Positions 24,431 through 36,906 of a stretch of DNA of 64,000 nt are shown here, piece by piece. The position numbers and the translations under genes are program-made. How positions within the stretch are numbered: the first letter of the stretch is position 1; every line of letters begins with the position of its first letter. This stretch comes from Syngnathus acus (lineage: Eukaryota; Chordata; Actinopteri; Syngnathiformes; Syngnathidae): positions 6,385,956 to 6,449,955 of the forward strand of contig NC_051095.1 in assembly GCF_901709675.1 (NCBI RefSeq). The letters are read 5' to 3'. The notes under the pieces are model-generated. The model saw only the letters and a list, made by a program, of their open reading frames with translations, was not told the DNA's origin and ran no database searches.

Positions 24431-27108
24431 ATGGCGCCTGCTCATGAAAGTCCGTCGTTGCTGCCGCTGGCGATGATGATGATGATGATGATGCTCGTGA
24501 TGCAAGGTAATCAACAACATTAATAAGAACCAAAAACAAGAGGCACCCATTGTCGTGCGCATGCGTGCTGTCTATTTTGTGTCGCAGCCCAGGCCCATAA
24601 CGAAGAATAACGGTCCGGTCCATTGATTGTGAGCGCATCGTTCATCGTTCTCTTGTCCATTGTCATACCCACAGCAATAACCATCCTTTTTGTTTTTTTA
24701 AGGTGATTGGTTTCCTGAAAGCAAGTGAAAAGGCACTTACAGTAACCATAATTATAATAACGATAACAATAATGGTCAATAGAAGGAGAATGAAAAAGAC
24801 TCCTGTGGGCTGCAAGAAGGCGCACAAAAGTCCCTTTGTCGTCCTTTTGTGCGCAGCAGAATGCCAGTGTGTTCTGGAAGGCTAATTTGGAATTTATTGT
24901 CGTTTTTTGTGTTTGTTGCTGCAGTGCGGCCTCAGGGACTCGACTTGGCCGACGCTCTGGCCGCCGCCAACGCGCAAAGTAAGTCTTCATAGGCACACCA
25001 AGTGGGGACAACATGCCCAAAGTTGGCCACTACAAATAATCAACAGTGTGACTTTACAACTGGGAATTTGCTCCACAAAAAGTTGACCATATTGGACCTT
25101 TAAGATGAAATTGTGGCCAATTTGAAAATGCATCAAAGGTACAAGGGTGTATTACTCCCACACCAGGAAAAAATCAGTCCAATGTTTTTACATTACGTTT
25201 AAATTTCACAAATGAAAACAAAGCAATTGCTTCCGGTTCAGGTGACAGGTGATACCCAGTGTAGGTCTTTTTAAATACTTACTGATTATTTTACAGTAGT
25301 ATTACTGAAGAGCAGTTTAATAACATTGCTAATACAAAGGAGGAGTCAAAGTCTTCCAATTTTAATGTTATACTGTGATTAATATGATACTTTTTTCCTG
25401 GTACTGCAGCAACATGCATCTGTACTATCATAAGTAGAGCCCTCAAAAATCTGAGAAGGCTACAGCCCAAAGGAAAGGATGTCTTCCATTTCCAGGCATT
25501 GACCAAATAGCAAATTTGAAAAATCCTATCAAATATGATACTTCTGACCTCATATTTTTTTTTTTTTTTTTTATCACAGCCACACCAACGCCTTTGCCAG
25601 GTAAAATACATGCATCATCCTAATCCAAATAATCCCATAATAATACATGCCATCCATGTGTCACACCGCCCCCTACAGGTACCAAGGCTCCGGTCAAGCC
25701 CAAAGGCAAACCAGGTAAGGTTATGTGACGTTTCATCCAGCATGCGGCCACACGGCTCGCCATTTTCTTTCTTTTGGCTTTTCCCTTTGCCACGTTTCCA
25801 CCCGTCCCTCGTTTTGAACACCGGCAGCCGCGGACGAATTTGACCTGGCCGACGCCTTGGATCCCAACAACGACATCACCACCACCAATAAGGGCAAGGG
25901 GGGTCGGCCTGCAGGTGGGTCACCCAGGGTTAGGGGTTAATAGTAGCATTCCTCTATTTCCCTCCTGCACTTATTCCCGATTCAGTTAATTATTGGCTGC
26001 ATTCAATGGTACGCATATGCATGAAGCATCCTGCTTTTACATCTCTGACCTCTCACCTGCCGTGCTTGTGAGTACAGGCGGATTTTCCGACAACGACCTG
26101 ATAGACGTCAGCAACGACAACAGCTACAAACCTGACAAAGGCAAAGGTGACGACCACCGCCGCTTGCCCGTCAAGACGAATCGTTTGCCAAAGTGGTGTT
26201 GACGCTTTTGGTTTTGTGTGTATTCAGGTGGACGACCAAGCGGCGAACGCGATCACGTCAACCAACGCGATGACAACATCGGTAAGTCTACTGCAGATGA
26301 CTCGGATGCGTTTGACCGAGGAGTGTGAGAAGTTGAGCGGATGCTTGTGCGTGTAGGGACCACAGCGGAGGTCGGCACCATCGCGGGAATCGTGAGCGCG
26401 GTGGGCATGGCGCTGGTGGGTGCTATCAGCAGCTACATCTCATATCAGAAGAAGAAGTTGTGCTTCGGCATCCAACGTAAGATGCACGCACACACATTTC
26501 TCCAACGGTCTGTCCACTCACCCACGTCTTGTGTGGCGATGACAGAGAGCCTGAACGCGGAGATGGTGAAGGCTGACGCTCCGGACTCAGTGCTGGCGAC
26601 AGAACCACAAGGTAAACAACAGCCTGGTTTAAAAAAAAAAAAAAAAAGATCTTGTCTGTAGGTCAGATGTACATCTTATTTTGCCGTTATGGAGAGAGAT
26701 GTTACGTAGCCCCTACGTAATTTCTCTATACTGACGTCGATTCTCTATGCTGAGAGGTTTTACTTCACCCCCTAGGTAATTTCTCTACACAAAGTAAGCC
26801 CAGCCCTGTCCGTCTGCCATCTACTGCCCCCGTGAGGGCAAGATGGGCACAGCAAAAACGGTTTCAATTGTTTGAATTCTCGTGAATGATGTCTGGGAAA
26901 AGGTTTGAGATAGGAGTGTGGTCACAAAACAAATCCAACTCGTATCTCAAAGCACGGCTGTATCGATACGAGTGGACTTGAGTTGATTACCTTTTGTTTG
27001 TTACGAGTGGACTTGAGTTGATTACTTTTTGTTTGTTGTGCTGCAGTGCAGCAAACTCTCCTGGAGCATGCCAGTGCTGAACCTGGACATGGCCGCAACG
27101 TGGTGTGA
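24431..27108 (+). CDS. cd99l2: CD99 antigen-like protein 2
   Basis: Ten small exons: 24431-24506, 24925-24978, 25580-25600 (21-nt microexon), 25679-25714, 25828-25914, 26078-26146, 26228-26281, 26357-26476, 26546-26611 and 27047-27108. Nearly all introns are phase 1, as is typical for CD99 genes. The start MAPAHESPSLLPLAM leads a signal peptide with a run of seven Met. The extracellular part has repeated acidic/basic modules (LDLADALAAA, EFDLADALDPNND, DNDLIDVSND, KPKGKP), then one membrane segment (GTIAGIVSAVGMALVGAISSYISY) followed by KKKLCF and a short cytoplasmic tail. CD99L2 is a surface adhesion protein acting in leukocyte passage through endothelium (family knowledge). It is the neighbour of MTMR1 in vertebrates, as here. 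AATAAA is present near 27667. Confidence 0.93.
26692..26727. repeat. Short palindrome in a cd99l2 intron
   Basis: TTACGTAG (26702-26709) is separated by CCC from CTACGTAA (26713-26720), and outer arms AGAGA...TCTCT extend the pairing. A degraded relative follows at 26754-26789 (CCCCCTAGGTAATTTCTCT). Confidence 0.7.
26968..27037 (+). repeat. Perfect-length tandem duplication, 2 x 35 bp, at the last cd99l2 acceptor
   Basis: Copies 26968-27002 and 27003-27037 differ at one base (TTACC versus TTACT). The second copy forms the T-rich tract just before the TGCTGCAG acceptor of the last exon. Confidence 0.9.
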
Positions 27109-28056
27109 CGACACGCAAACGCAGAAGCATTGAAACGGTGACCGGCGTGCACACGCCCCACACACACACGAGCGTCACAATGCACATTTTGTTTTTATTT
27201 AATGAGAAATGGAAAATTGTATACACAATCAGTTGAGTTGACTGACATGAAGCTTTCGAGCATCCTGCAAAATGTGACTTTTTCTTTCATCCATTGATTG
27301 ATTCCTTTTGTCGGCAACAGTGTAGCAAAGATTTTTGGTAGTTACTTGGTAGTAAAGGGAGCTTACTTGGACATTTTTTTGACTGACTCTCAAACTGGAG
27401 AAACGTGCGCTCCGCTCTGATTGCCTTGTTGGCGGCAACCGCAATGCTTCGTGCTCACGTTTGCTGTGTTCTTTCCACGACGACGACCTGTATAATTATT
27501 CCATCATATTAACCTCCTACAATGAAAGACAATGAAGATCACAATAGCAACAACAATAATATTAACCAACATTTAGAAAAACGTGTTTCAAGACTGACAG
27601 CGGAATGTTTAACGTGAATGAGTGCATCTATGAAGCTGTTTACATGCTACCGGGATGCAGAAGTTAAATAAAAAAAATAAAAATAATAGAAAACACAGAG
27701 AATGAGACTGGGAGTTATTTTTGTTTTGTTTTTTTGTCCTGGCCTTAAAGGCAGCACAAGCACACACAAAAAAAGAGTGCAACATTGTTTAAAAAAAAAA
27801 AAAAAAAATCTAAAAGTTTATACCAATACTTGGGGACAAATAAGTCTTGCTTGCATTGGCAAGGCCCTGAGATATTTACACCACAGTGGGCTCCCGATCG
27901 ATCACCCATTTTCAAGCTTAGTGCGTGGGAGGGGTCAACGTGACTTCAACGTATTTTGATGCACATGTAATCTGACAAAAAGGTAAGGGCCACTCTCGGG
28001 GAGCGCTTATGTTGTGGAACTTGTCGTGTCAATGGGCACCAACCAGCGTGTGTCCG
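27109..28056. other. 3'-UTR/intergenic region between cd99l2 and mtmr1
   Basis: No coding exon seen. It contains the probable cd99l2 3' UTR with AATAAA near 27667, poly(A) runs near 27790-27808, and the probable mtmr1 3' UTR on the right. Confidence 0.45.
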
Positions 28057-31000
28057 TCAGACTGGGGTGACCGCAGCCATCGCGGCGGCGCGTTCGGGCG
28101 ACGCCGCTGGAGAGTTGGCCTGGACCTCCCTGCGCAGCTCCTCTACCCTCTGCTCAAGTTGAACCCGCAACAGCAGCAGATTGTTCAGCATTTGATGCTG
28201 AGCCACCTGCAAAGCCAAGCAGATCAATTCTCCACATTGCACAAACACAATTTACAACACCTGAAGTCATTTTGCACACCCATATAGCCAAACAGACAAG
28301 TTTTGCTTTTTTTGTTTTCCGTCAAGATTCTCAATGAATGTTTGATTCAAGCACATTTCAGGATCAACCGAGTTCAAGTCCACGGTCGCCTTGAGGTACA
28401 AGCACCTTGACTTGTGTGCTTTTGAGATACATGCTGTCATTCCACCAATCGTGAGAGGAGATGCCCACCTGCGGTCTCATGCGAGGGTTCCATCGTGCGT
28501 AGTAAGTCGTCCACAGCTCCAGATGCATGCAGGACGCCAGCGGATAGAGCACACTGTGGCGCTCGTGGACATACAGAGGGTTGCTAAAGTCCTCGGGCTG
28601 GCTGAGTGCGACACGGGCAAACACAGGTCAGACTGGACCGAGATGTCGTCAAACTGTCCTCTTACCTGTTGACGTAGGACCACAGAGACGCCGTTTGGTC
28701 CTGGAGCTCCTACAGAGGACAAGAGGAGTTAGCGAAGCGCCGTCATCGGGCCGCAGGTTCGTCCGTGCTCACCTGGGTCGCGCGCTCCTGCTCGCTGTTG
28801 CACAGGAAAGTTCCGAAGAGGCAGCTGTACAGGTGGTCCAGCAGCGTAATCAGGAAAAGCTCGTTGAACTCAAAGGCTGCGGGAAACTGGAAGAAAAGGT
28901 CACGGGGGTCACGGAGGAAAAGGCCCTGGAGAGTTTTGTCCTGGGCGGCTACGTACCTGCCGGCTCATCTGCCACACGCAGTCCACAAACTGAACAAAGA
29001 GCGGCGAACGCTCAGAGTTGCCGTGGTCGTCGTCACCGTGGCCCACGCGCTGAGGAACCAAAGACGCAAAACCATTTCAGTCATTTAAAAAACAATAAAA
29101 AATACTTGCAGAACATCTGTGTGCAAATAAAACACAAAATAATTCCTAATTCCAATTTAGGGGTTTAACTGTGGTCAGGCCTGGCATGCGAGTCGCGTTC
29201 TTACGGCAGCAAACTTGTGTCCAAAGCTGATCCACTCCTTCTCCACCAGAACCTACAAGAAGAAGAAAAGAAAGAGGAGACTGAGGACAAAGTGTGCATG
29301 TGCCGCCTCCGGACCGAGAGACGGACCTGGAATCCTCGGAGCGTGCGGTAGTAGCTGTCTAGCATGAGCATCGTCAGAGACGTCAGCTGAGACGTCCTGT
29401 CCCAGCCGTCGCTGCAGTGGACCACCACTGATGTCTTTGCACGCTCCAGCTTGGATGCCATTTGGGACGCTCCACACAGAAGCAGCTAAAGGAACGCACA
29501 GATTGGAGGAATAAAAAAAAAAAAAACGGCGTGAGGCGACAAACATACCTGAATGTAGTGGAGCCAATGTGTGTGATCAAGGTTGGAGTGCCAGCGCTCT
29601 TGTTGGATGTCAGGATACAGCACATCCTTCAACTTCCTGAGGGCCTCGCGCATCACGTGAATGTTGGGGATCTCCAGGAAGTTGAGCTCCGCGTTAGCGT
29701 ACACGCTCTCGCTCTCGTAGCCGCCGTCCTTCGCCTGCGAGAACAAGCCGAGTTTCACCGATGTGCCTCCCGTGTCGGATGGCGTGGCGGGTGACGTACT
29801 TTGTTGCTACGGGCGACGCTGAATTGTCGGGCGTCGAAGATGCTGAGCTTGTGGGAGTGCGCGTTGGCGTCCATGATAGTCTGGAGGAGGCGCTCGTCCT
29901 CTTTGCAGCGGCGGTCGGCCGGGCCCACCAGCGGCTGGCCGCAGCGCACCAGCGCCGCCTGCGACTCGGGGTGGAGCCACGACAGCACCTGACGAGAAAA
30001 ACACGTGTGACTGGGCAATCATTGGGATCAATAACAATTTTCTTTTTAGAAATCTCCTCTCTCAGTGCATCAGGACAGCACCAATTTTAATCCTTCTTCA
30101 CAAAGGATGACGATTCTATGCATATGCAATAATAAAGGGAGATGAGAAATGCTAATTGTTAGCCCTTGAGCCTACGACATTTCCCTTTATGGTATGTTAG
30201 CATTTAATTCTCAGTTTCATTTTGATGCTCAGCTTCAGGTAAGAATTGCAATAAACAGCTTGAAATGTATTTGGGACCAATATTGACTTATAAAGTATGT
30301 GTTGTGGTGTAATGAGTGATGCGGTAAAGCCCACCGGAATGCGGCGCTTGGCCCGGAATGCCGCCACTCGCTTGATGTCCTCGTCCGAGACGTTGGCGGG
30401 GACCACCAGGGTGGCGGGGTACGTGTCGCACAGCTGGTAGGACGCGTTCAGTCGGTTGATGGTCCAGCTCTCGTTGGGGAGGCCCTGAGCGTTGCAAGGT
30501 GATGTTAGAATAGGCCTCTTTGGCTAGTTAGCGTGAGCTGTAACCTTTCTTTTTCTTTTACCGGCTTTTCCTTCTCTGTGTTACTCTTTGCACATATGTA
30601 GAAGTTTATCTCACATTGAAGGGGGTTCCTACCTGCCGCCGCAATTCGGCCAGTGGCTCGTATACCTTCCAGCCGTCAGAGTGGAAGCGCTGCTCGTAGC
30701 GGAAGGCGAATAAGGTCTGCGCGTGCACAAGGGAGATAATGACATCGATTGCCAAACTGTTTTAACTTGACAACTTTTAACTGACCAGCTGGTGGGAAAG
30801 CGGGAAAGCTCGCGAGGCCAGCATCTTCGCTATGTTTGCGTGGCCCCTCCCTGTCTCGTAGGTGAACTTCAGGCTCCTCAGGTCCTGGGCAGATAGGTCA
30901 AAGAGATTAGGGATAGGCCGGGCCTGCGTGAACGGCATTCGTTACCTTGCAGACCAGCTCCAGTCCTTCGGTGTTGTCACCTCGGTTGGGGATGCCCACA

Positions 31001-32190
31001 GTCTCCAGGCGGCTGATGACGCCCAGGTTGACAGCCAGAACAAATGGACTTTCCTGAATCCAAATATATCATTCCACAGTTGAAATCAGAGTAACGTATT
31101 TACCGCAAAACCTGGGATTGCTGAAACACTCTCAAACTGAAATGCTGTAAAACGACATGAACATGAATGGGAAAGTGTCAAAAAACAAAATGAGGAATGT
31201 ACGTGTTGCCCTTAATTGACTTCCTACAAAAAGGAATTGGAAAGCTGATCATAAACATAACTGACAAAGTGTAGTTGCGGAGTAACTTGTCTTGACAAGA
31301 TACAGAGTTGTGCGCTACCCTTTCTGTGCTGCTGAAGTAGAGCTTGTAGTCAGTGATGGTCAGAGTTCCGTCGAAAAGGCCACTATAGGGACAAATATAC
31401 ATCACGTCCTCAACTGTAAACATGGAGGAAAAGAGGGGAGGGGGTATTTAAAAAAACAAAACAAACAAACAAAAAAGAGACATTTGAAGAACAAAAGTGT
31501 CACAGGACAAGCATTTGAAACTCACTGGTTGTCTGGATGCTTTCCCCTGGCAGGAGAGGAACTGCAGTCGCCTTGTCACTCATTTTCAGTCTCTGTGCTG
31601 GAGGTTTCTATATGCACACGGACACATACAGTCGAGCAGTGGGACTTCTTAACGCCACAGCGCTTCTCAAAGAATGCATTTTTCATTTCATTTCTTTAAC
31701 CTAACATAGACTAACGATAACAGCTGAATACTATAAACTATAATAATAATAAAATCGATTGTTTGGGATCGTGGGGTGCTTGGAAAAAGTCACTGGACCC
31801 CAACAGTTTGTGGAGCCACATACAAGAGAAATTGAAAGCAAAACGAGGAGAAAGGCCAGAAAAAAGAGAAGCCGACACTTGCCAAAGCGACGGGGGAATG
31901 CTCGGCGTCTTCGTCACCGTGGCAACGGAGACTCTCATCCGTAGAGTCCTGCCGTGCGTGCGCCCAAAAGGGTCCGCGCGAGAGAGAAATTGAGAAGGAC
32001 ACAGCAAAGAAAGAAGGAGGTCGCACACGTAGCAATGCTGCAAACGAAGCCTGTACGCAATCGCCCGCAACCACAACAAACATCCATTTTGCATTCTACC
32101 TTGGTAATGACGTCACAGGCGGCTGAGATATGACTGGACAAAGTTGCTGCAATCAACTGTTTACACCACTCCACGTGACCACCGGATGGA
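28057..32190 (-). CDS. mtmr1: Myotubularin-related protein 1 (PI3P/PI(3,5)P2 3-phosphatase)
   Basis: Exons from the 3' end: 28057-28206, 28469-28601, 28667-28710, 28773-28887, 28957-29049, 29205-29252, 29327-29485, 29549-29734, 29800-29988, 30335-30484, 30633-30715, 30787-30884, 30946-31053, 31319-31413, 31526-31608 and 32100-32190. A PH-GRAM domain ([25 protein letters not shown]) leads into the catalytic domain with the CX5R loop [12 protein letters not shown] in exon 29327-29485. Then come [26 protein letters not shown], a coiled coil ([12 protein letters not shown]) and the C-terminus TPV. Exon 32100-32190 encodes [20 protein letters not shown], a stretch found in MTMR1 but not MTM1 or MTMR2. 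The active site is intact. The start codon is not resolved: no in-frame ATG was found upstream of 32190, so translation may begin further upstream or at MSDKATAV in exon 31526-31608. Confidence 0.93.
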
Positions 32191-35100
32191 CTAAACATAC
32201 ACACAAACATTAAATGTTGATTTCTGTGACACGCACTCAGAAATGTTTACATTAAAATACCAGTCTTTGTGACTCATGCTGCCTTCAGGTTGTATGGGAA
32301 AGATGATATTTTCCAATTGTGAAATGGAAATTACGAGTGCAGGAGGCTACAATGTTATGCTAGCGTCTGCTTTTTAAAACTAAATAACGGTGTTTTTAAA
32401 CACGGCAACAAGTATAAATAGAGATTTTACAATTGTGTATGCCACATCACAATGGAGGCCACAAATTAACCAACTGGAGAACGTTTAACGATACAATATT
32501 CACCTGAGGACATGAAGGCAGCATCACTCGTGCGCTCATCTAACGCGCGCATGCGCCAGTGGACGATGCTAACATGGTAAACATTTGTGTGGTCGGTTTA
32601 CAAGCTTGATCAACAGCAAGGCCAAGTCCTTTAATTGTCTTCAGGCCTATCTTAGATAAAAATGAACCGAAAGTGTACAAGGATATGTCAAGAAGGTTTA
32701 AAAATAAACTAAAACCAGATTTGAAAGAAAAAGAAGCGATTGAAGCGGAAGGAAGTGAAATGTAATCACTTGTCTGGATCGGGTCCACTTTCGCTGCTGA
32801 TGACGGTCGAAGTCCAAGATCCAGTTGGGTCCTCCCCGGTTCCGGCTTCGTCTGCCATCCCTGACTGAGAGATGGACACTGGTTCGCAGGCGTAGGTTTT
32901 GGGCCAGGGGGCGGGACTCGGTTCTGTTTCCTCAAATACGTTGGATCAGGTCCAAGCCAAGCTCAACGAAGAAAAGCACACAAGCAGCCGGATGCAGAAG
33001 AAAAGAAACACCGGGACCGACGCAACGTCCAACCTGAAATAAAGATGCTGGCAATGATGATGCACGAAGGCGACGATGCTTTGTCTCGACCGACCCGGAA
33101 CGCAGCATCCCCCTCACAGGCCACGTGACAGACAGACGTCACACGTCAATCTTAAATTAATTTAATCAATAATATTTACAGAACCAAGCAGTTGTGGAGG
33201 TTTGATGGCGGTCTTGTTTGCTTCTTCCCTTTTGTGAAAAACAAAGCGCAGCAAAGGAACCAAACCACAAAAAGACACGTCAAGTTGTCGAGTAGTATAC
33301 AAGCGCTTCCCACAAGAAAAAAACCCGGCAACCATTCCCTTCATTCCCGCATTAAAATAAAACATTTGACTCTCGATAATTGATTGTTTTACATGAGAGC
33401 GCAAAATAGCTTTGGACTGAGGTAATCACATCCTGATCCTAGTGTTTATAGAAAAGACAAGAAAAATAGATTTCATCTGAAGTGAATGTCCGCAAAGCTC
33501 AAGGAAAGCCTCCCGATCGGCTGCATTACCCTGTTTGCGAGCTTTTCAGGACGGATGCCGGGAAATGAGCATGGCTGTTCGACAACTTTCAAAAGATCTC
33601 TCTCCGACTAAGAGCAAGTTGACGAGAAGGGTGAATGACGGCACACAAGAAGTACCGGGACAGGCTGACGCTTAACTTTAACGTGAAAACTGGAACGTCG
33701 TTTACAGTGAAACAATCGGGATTAACAGTCACCAAAATGTAGAATGAAGATATTTGTACTTATGGCCACTTCGACCTCTGGCGATCGTTTAGCGGCATGT
33801 AATGTGGTGACGCAACTTTAATTTTTTTTCACGTTGAACATTTTGGAACCGCTGGTCCGCGGGCCCGGTACGGGTTCCGCTCTCAACAGAAAATAATGGG
33901 AGTAAACAATGACTAAAGGGGCAGCTAAACATGTAGCTGAAGAAATACTGACCAAGTAAGTTCATCCCCATCGATTGTATTATTTCCAAAATGGAAGGCG
34001 TTATCCTTAAAAAGGACAATCCCAGTGAATGATTTTAACATGTGCCACCAAATTGATGTGGAAAGCATGAATATTTGAGTGGCGTCACAGCAATCACGCA
34101 AGGAGCATGCTGACCAACTTAGAAATAGTTTTATATTTTAAGGCGTATTCATTATTCCTGAGCAGTCTTTTTTTTTTTTTTTAATTCCGTTCTACAGTTG
34201 TATTGTTGATTCAAAATATTAGACTTTGCTCATCTTTTTATGCGGTTCTGAAAATGTAATAAAATACTCATCTGTCTAGTTATCTTAGTTTTCAGTGCAG
34301 ATGCTTTAAAACAGGAAATTTAAAAATGAATGCGGTCGTGATAAGACCCACTCGCGGTTCCCTGAACACAAAAAGCACATAATTGTATTAACTGGTCAGC
34401 AACGGGCCACAGGACCACTCTTTTAGACTGTTACCTTGAGCACTTTTGGGACATTGTGATTTGACGGGCTGACGAAAATTGTACCCTGTCAAGTTGACTG
34501 GAAACCAAAGCGCAGTCATGTGAAACGCGGGGGAATCAAGGCACACATTTGGACGACGCTCGAGCATCTGACAAGCTCGACGGGGGTGTCGCCGATTTGC
34601 TTTTTGGCTCCGGAAACGACCGTTATTGCATCAAAGGACAGCAGGACTTTACGTCACGGACATTTCTCCCGATAGACCAAATGCAAATCGGGATAGCTGC
34701 GAAGACATAAGGAAGAGCGTCACTCGGAGAATACGCGCAATTCTGAACGTTAACAATATCATCTCTGGCGCGAGCGGGGAAACGTCCGCTTCTGACGCGA
34801 CAATGTGTCGTCCACAACTTGTCCGCTTGCTTAAGAGCCGAGAGAGGAACCGGCAACTGAACAGACGAGGGGGATTCCAATCTTTTCATGACCCCATTTT
34901 TCCCCTCGCTGCACCTCAACTCTGTGTGCTCATCTCCACTTGAAATGAATGGTGTGCGTGCGTTTGTCTTTTGTGCGTCTTCAGTCAGCACGGTGGCTTC
35001 ATGACCTATGTGTGTTCAAGCCCTTGGAATGATAGTTAGCAGACGTCATTAAGGCTTGTGTGTGTGTATGTATGTGTGTTGACAAGGCTGCACGGTGCCA

Positions 35101-35217
35101 TATTGCATACATAACCACCTGCTAAATAACAAATGAAAAGTCCTATTAGCGTTCTCTGTTAGCACTGCACGGACACACTAGCAGTGAAGAGTGTGCGCGC
35201 GCATCAGAGGTCGACCC
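32191..35217. other. Intergenic region between mtmr1 and mtm1
   Basis: Apart from the NRF1-like element, no coding exon is supported. 32900-33120 is GC-rich on the mtmr1 side and could hold an alternative first exon. 33150-35200 is AT-rich and unique-looking, with a poly(T) run at 34169-34182 and short TG runs near 35059. Confidence 0.4.
32540..32560 (-). promoter_or_regulatory. NRF1-like palindrome, probable mtmr1 promoter
   Basis: GCGCGCATGCGCC (about 32545-32557) fits the NRF1 palindrome and lies just upstream, on the minus strand, of a good donor (CCTCAG followed by GTGAAT at about 32504). It may mark a noncoding mtmr1 first exon. Inference from motif and donor. Confidence 0.4.
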
Positions 35218-36871
35218 TCAGAAGGGCGTGTGTAGGTGTGTGTACTGCTGCTGCGCTGGCGACGACGCGGACGAAGACGAGGTGTTGGCGCTGGAGCCGC
35301 TGTTGGCCAGTCGCGCCGAAGGGGACGCTGGCGAGTCGGAAAGCTGCAGCTCCTCCAGTTTCTTGATGTACTCGTCACGGAGCGCCAGCAGCTCCAGGTA
35401 ACGCTGCTCCACCGGACTCTGCTGTCTCCGTACACCCGTGACCACACAAACATGCATGCAGACAGAGGACCATAAACACGTTGACCCAAAGGTGCACACA
35501 GTGCTGCTATTGTCTGGCATGAGTTTCCCACCTGTTGCTGGATGCGTGGGTTCCAGCGTATGTAGTAAGTGACCCAGAGCTCTAGGTGGCGCATGCTGGC
35601 TACCGGGTAGAGGACTCTCCCCGACTCAGGCGTGTAGAAAGGGTTCAAGTAAACGTCCGTCTTACTGTTGATCAACGACCACAGCGACACAGTCTTCTGC
35701 CGCAGGGCCTGCCAATTAAACACGCGCACGCTCGGTTAGCCGCTTTGGTGGCCTCGCGCGCAGGCCCCTCCGCCGTGCTCACATTCTGTTCTCGCGCACT
35801 CTCGCAGTTGTAGAGGAAGGTCCCGAAGCGGCAGCTGTAAAGGTGGTCCAGGATGGTCAGCAGGAGACGCTCGTTGAATTCAAAGGCCGTGGGGAACTGC
35901 AAGAACGGGCAGCATCAACATTACTTTAGAGTGTCAGGGCAAGGATATCGCAGGGGCGCCGCAAAACCATTTATTATTAGTTTTTTTTTTATTACAAACC
36001 CCAGAAATTCTTCCTACTAGATGTTGCCTACGGCAAATGGAGGAAAATTCTGGGGGGATTCCCGGGAAAAAAAACATAATATACCCATATGTTTTTGTTT
36101 GCAACAAAAACTACTTCTCCAAATCAAAACAAAGGTGTCGTTTCAGTTGTGTGGCATGCCGTTCCAAAGGAAAAAAATTCTTGAGGCCAGCCTTGTTAAC
36201 AAAAAACAGGTCGTAGAGTTGACTTGAAGAGCAGACTTTAGTTTTGTTGCATATACACTCTTGGGTTCTTGTGACATTGTATTGACAAAAATGATGCTTT
36301 TAGGCATTGCCCGTTTTCTTTCCGTTAGTCACATGACACACCTTTAGTGGTACCAGACAGCATACAACGACAAAACGACAGAGTGTCAAAAGTGAGAGAG
36401 GTGACTCTCATACCTGCTTGGTCATCTGCCATATGCAGTCCATGAACTGAACAAAGATGGGTGACCTGTCTTGGTCGGCATGATTCTTGTCACCGTGACC
36501 TATCCTCTGCACACAGACAAAGACCAATATGTTTTTGTAGAGCCAAATGAACCTCCACTGCGGCGCTTGGGACAGACGGGTTCCTTACTGATGCAAACTT
36601 GTGTCCGAAGCTGATCCACTCCTTCTCGATGAGAACCTGCAGAGACGGATGTGAGACCTGCTTCATCACTGCTGGGCGGTAATGGTGCGGCCGGGACACG
36701 GCGCACCTACTGACCTGCAGTCCTTTGAGCGTGCGGTAGTGGCTGTCCAGCATGAGCATGGCCAGAGATGTCAGCTGAGCCGTTCTGTCCCAACCGTCAC
36801 TGCAGTGGACGACCACAGAGTTACCGCTGGAAACTTTATCTGCCACTTGGATGGCTCCTGACAACACAAGC

Positions 36872-36906
<35 letters not shown>

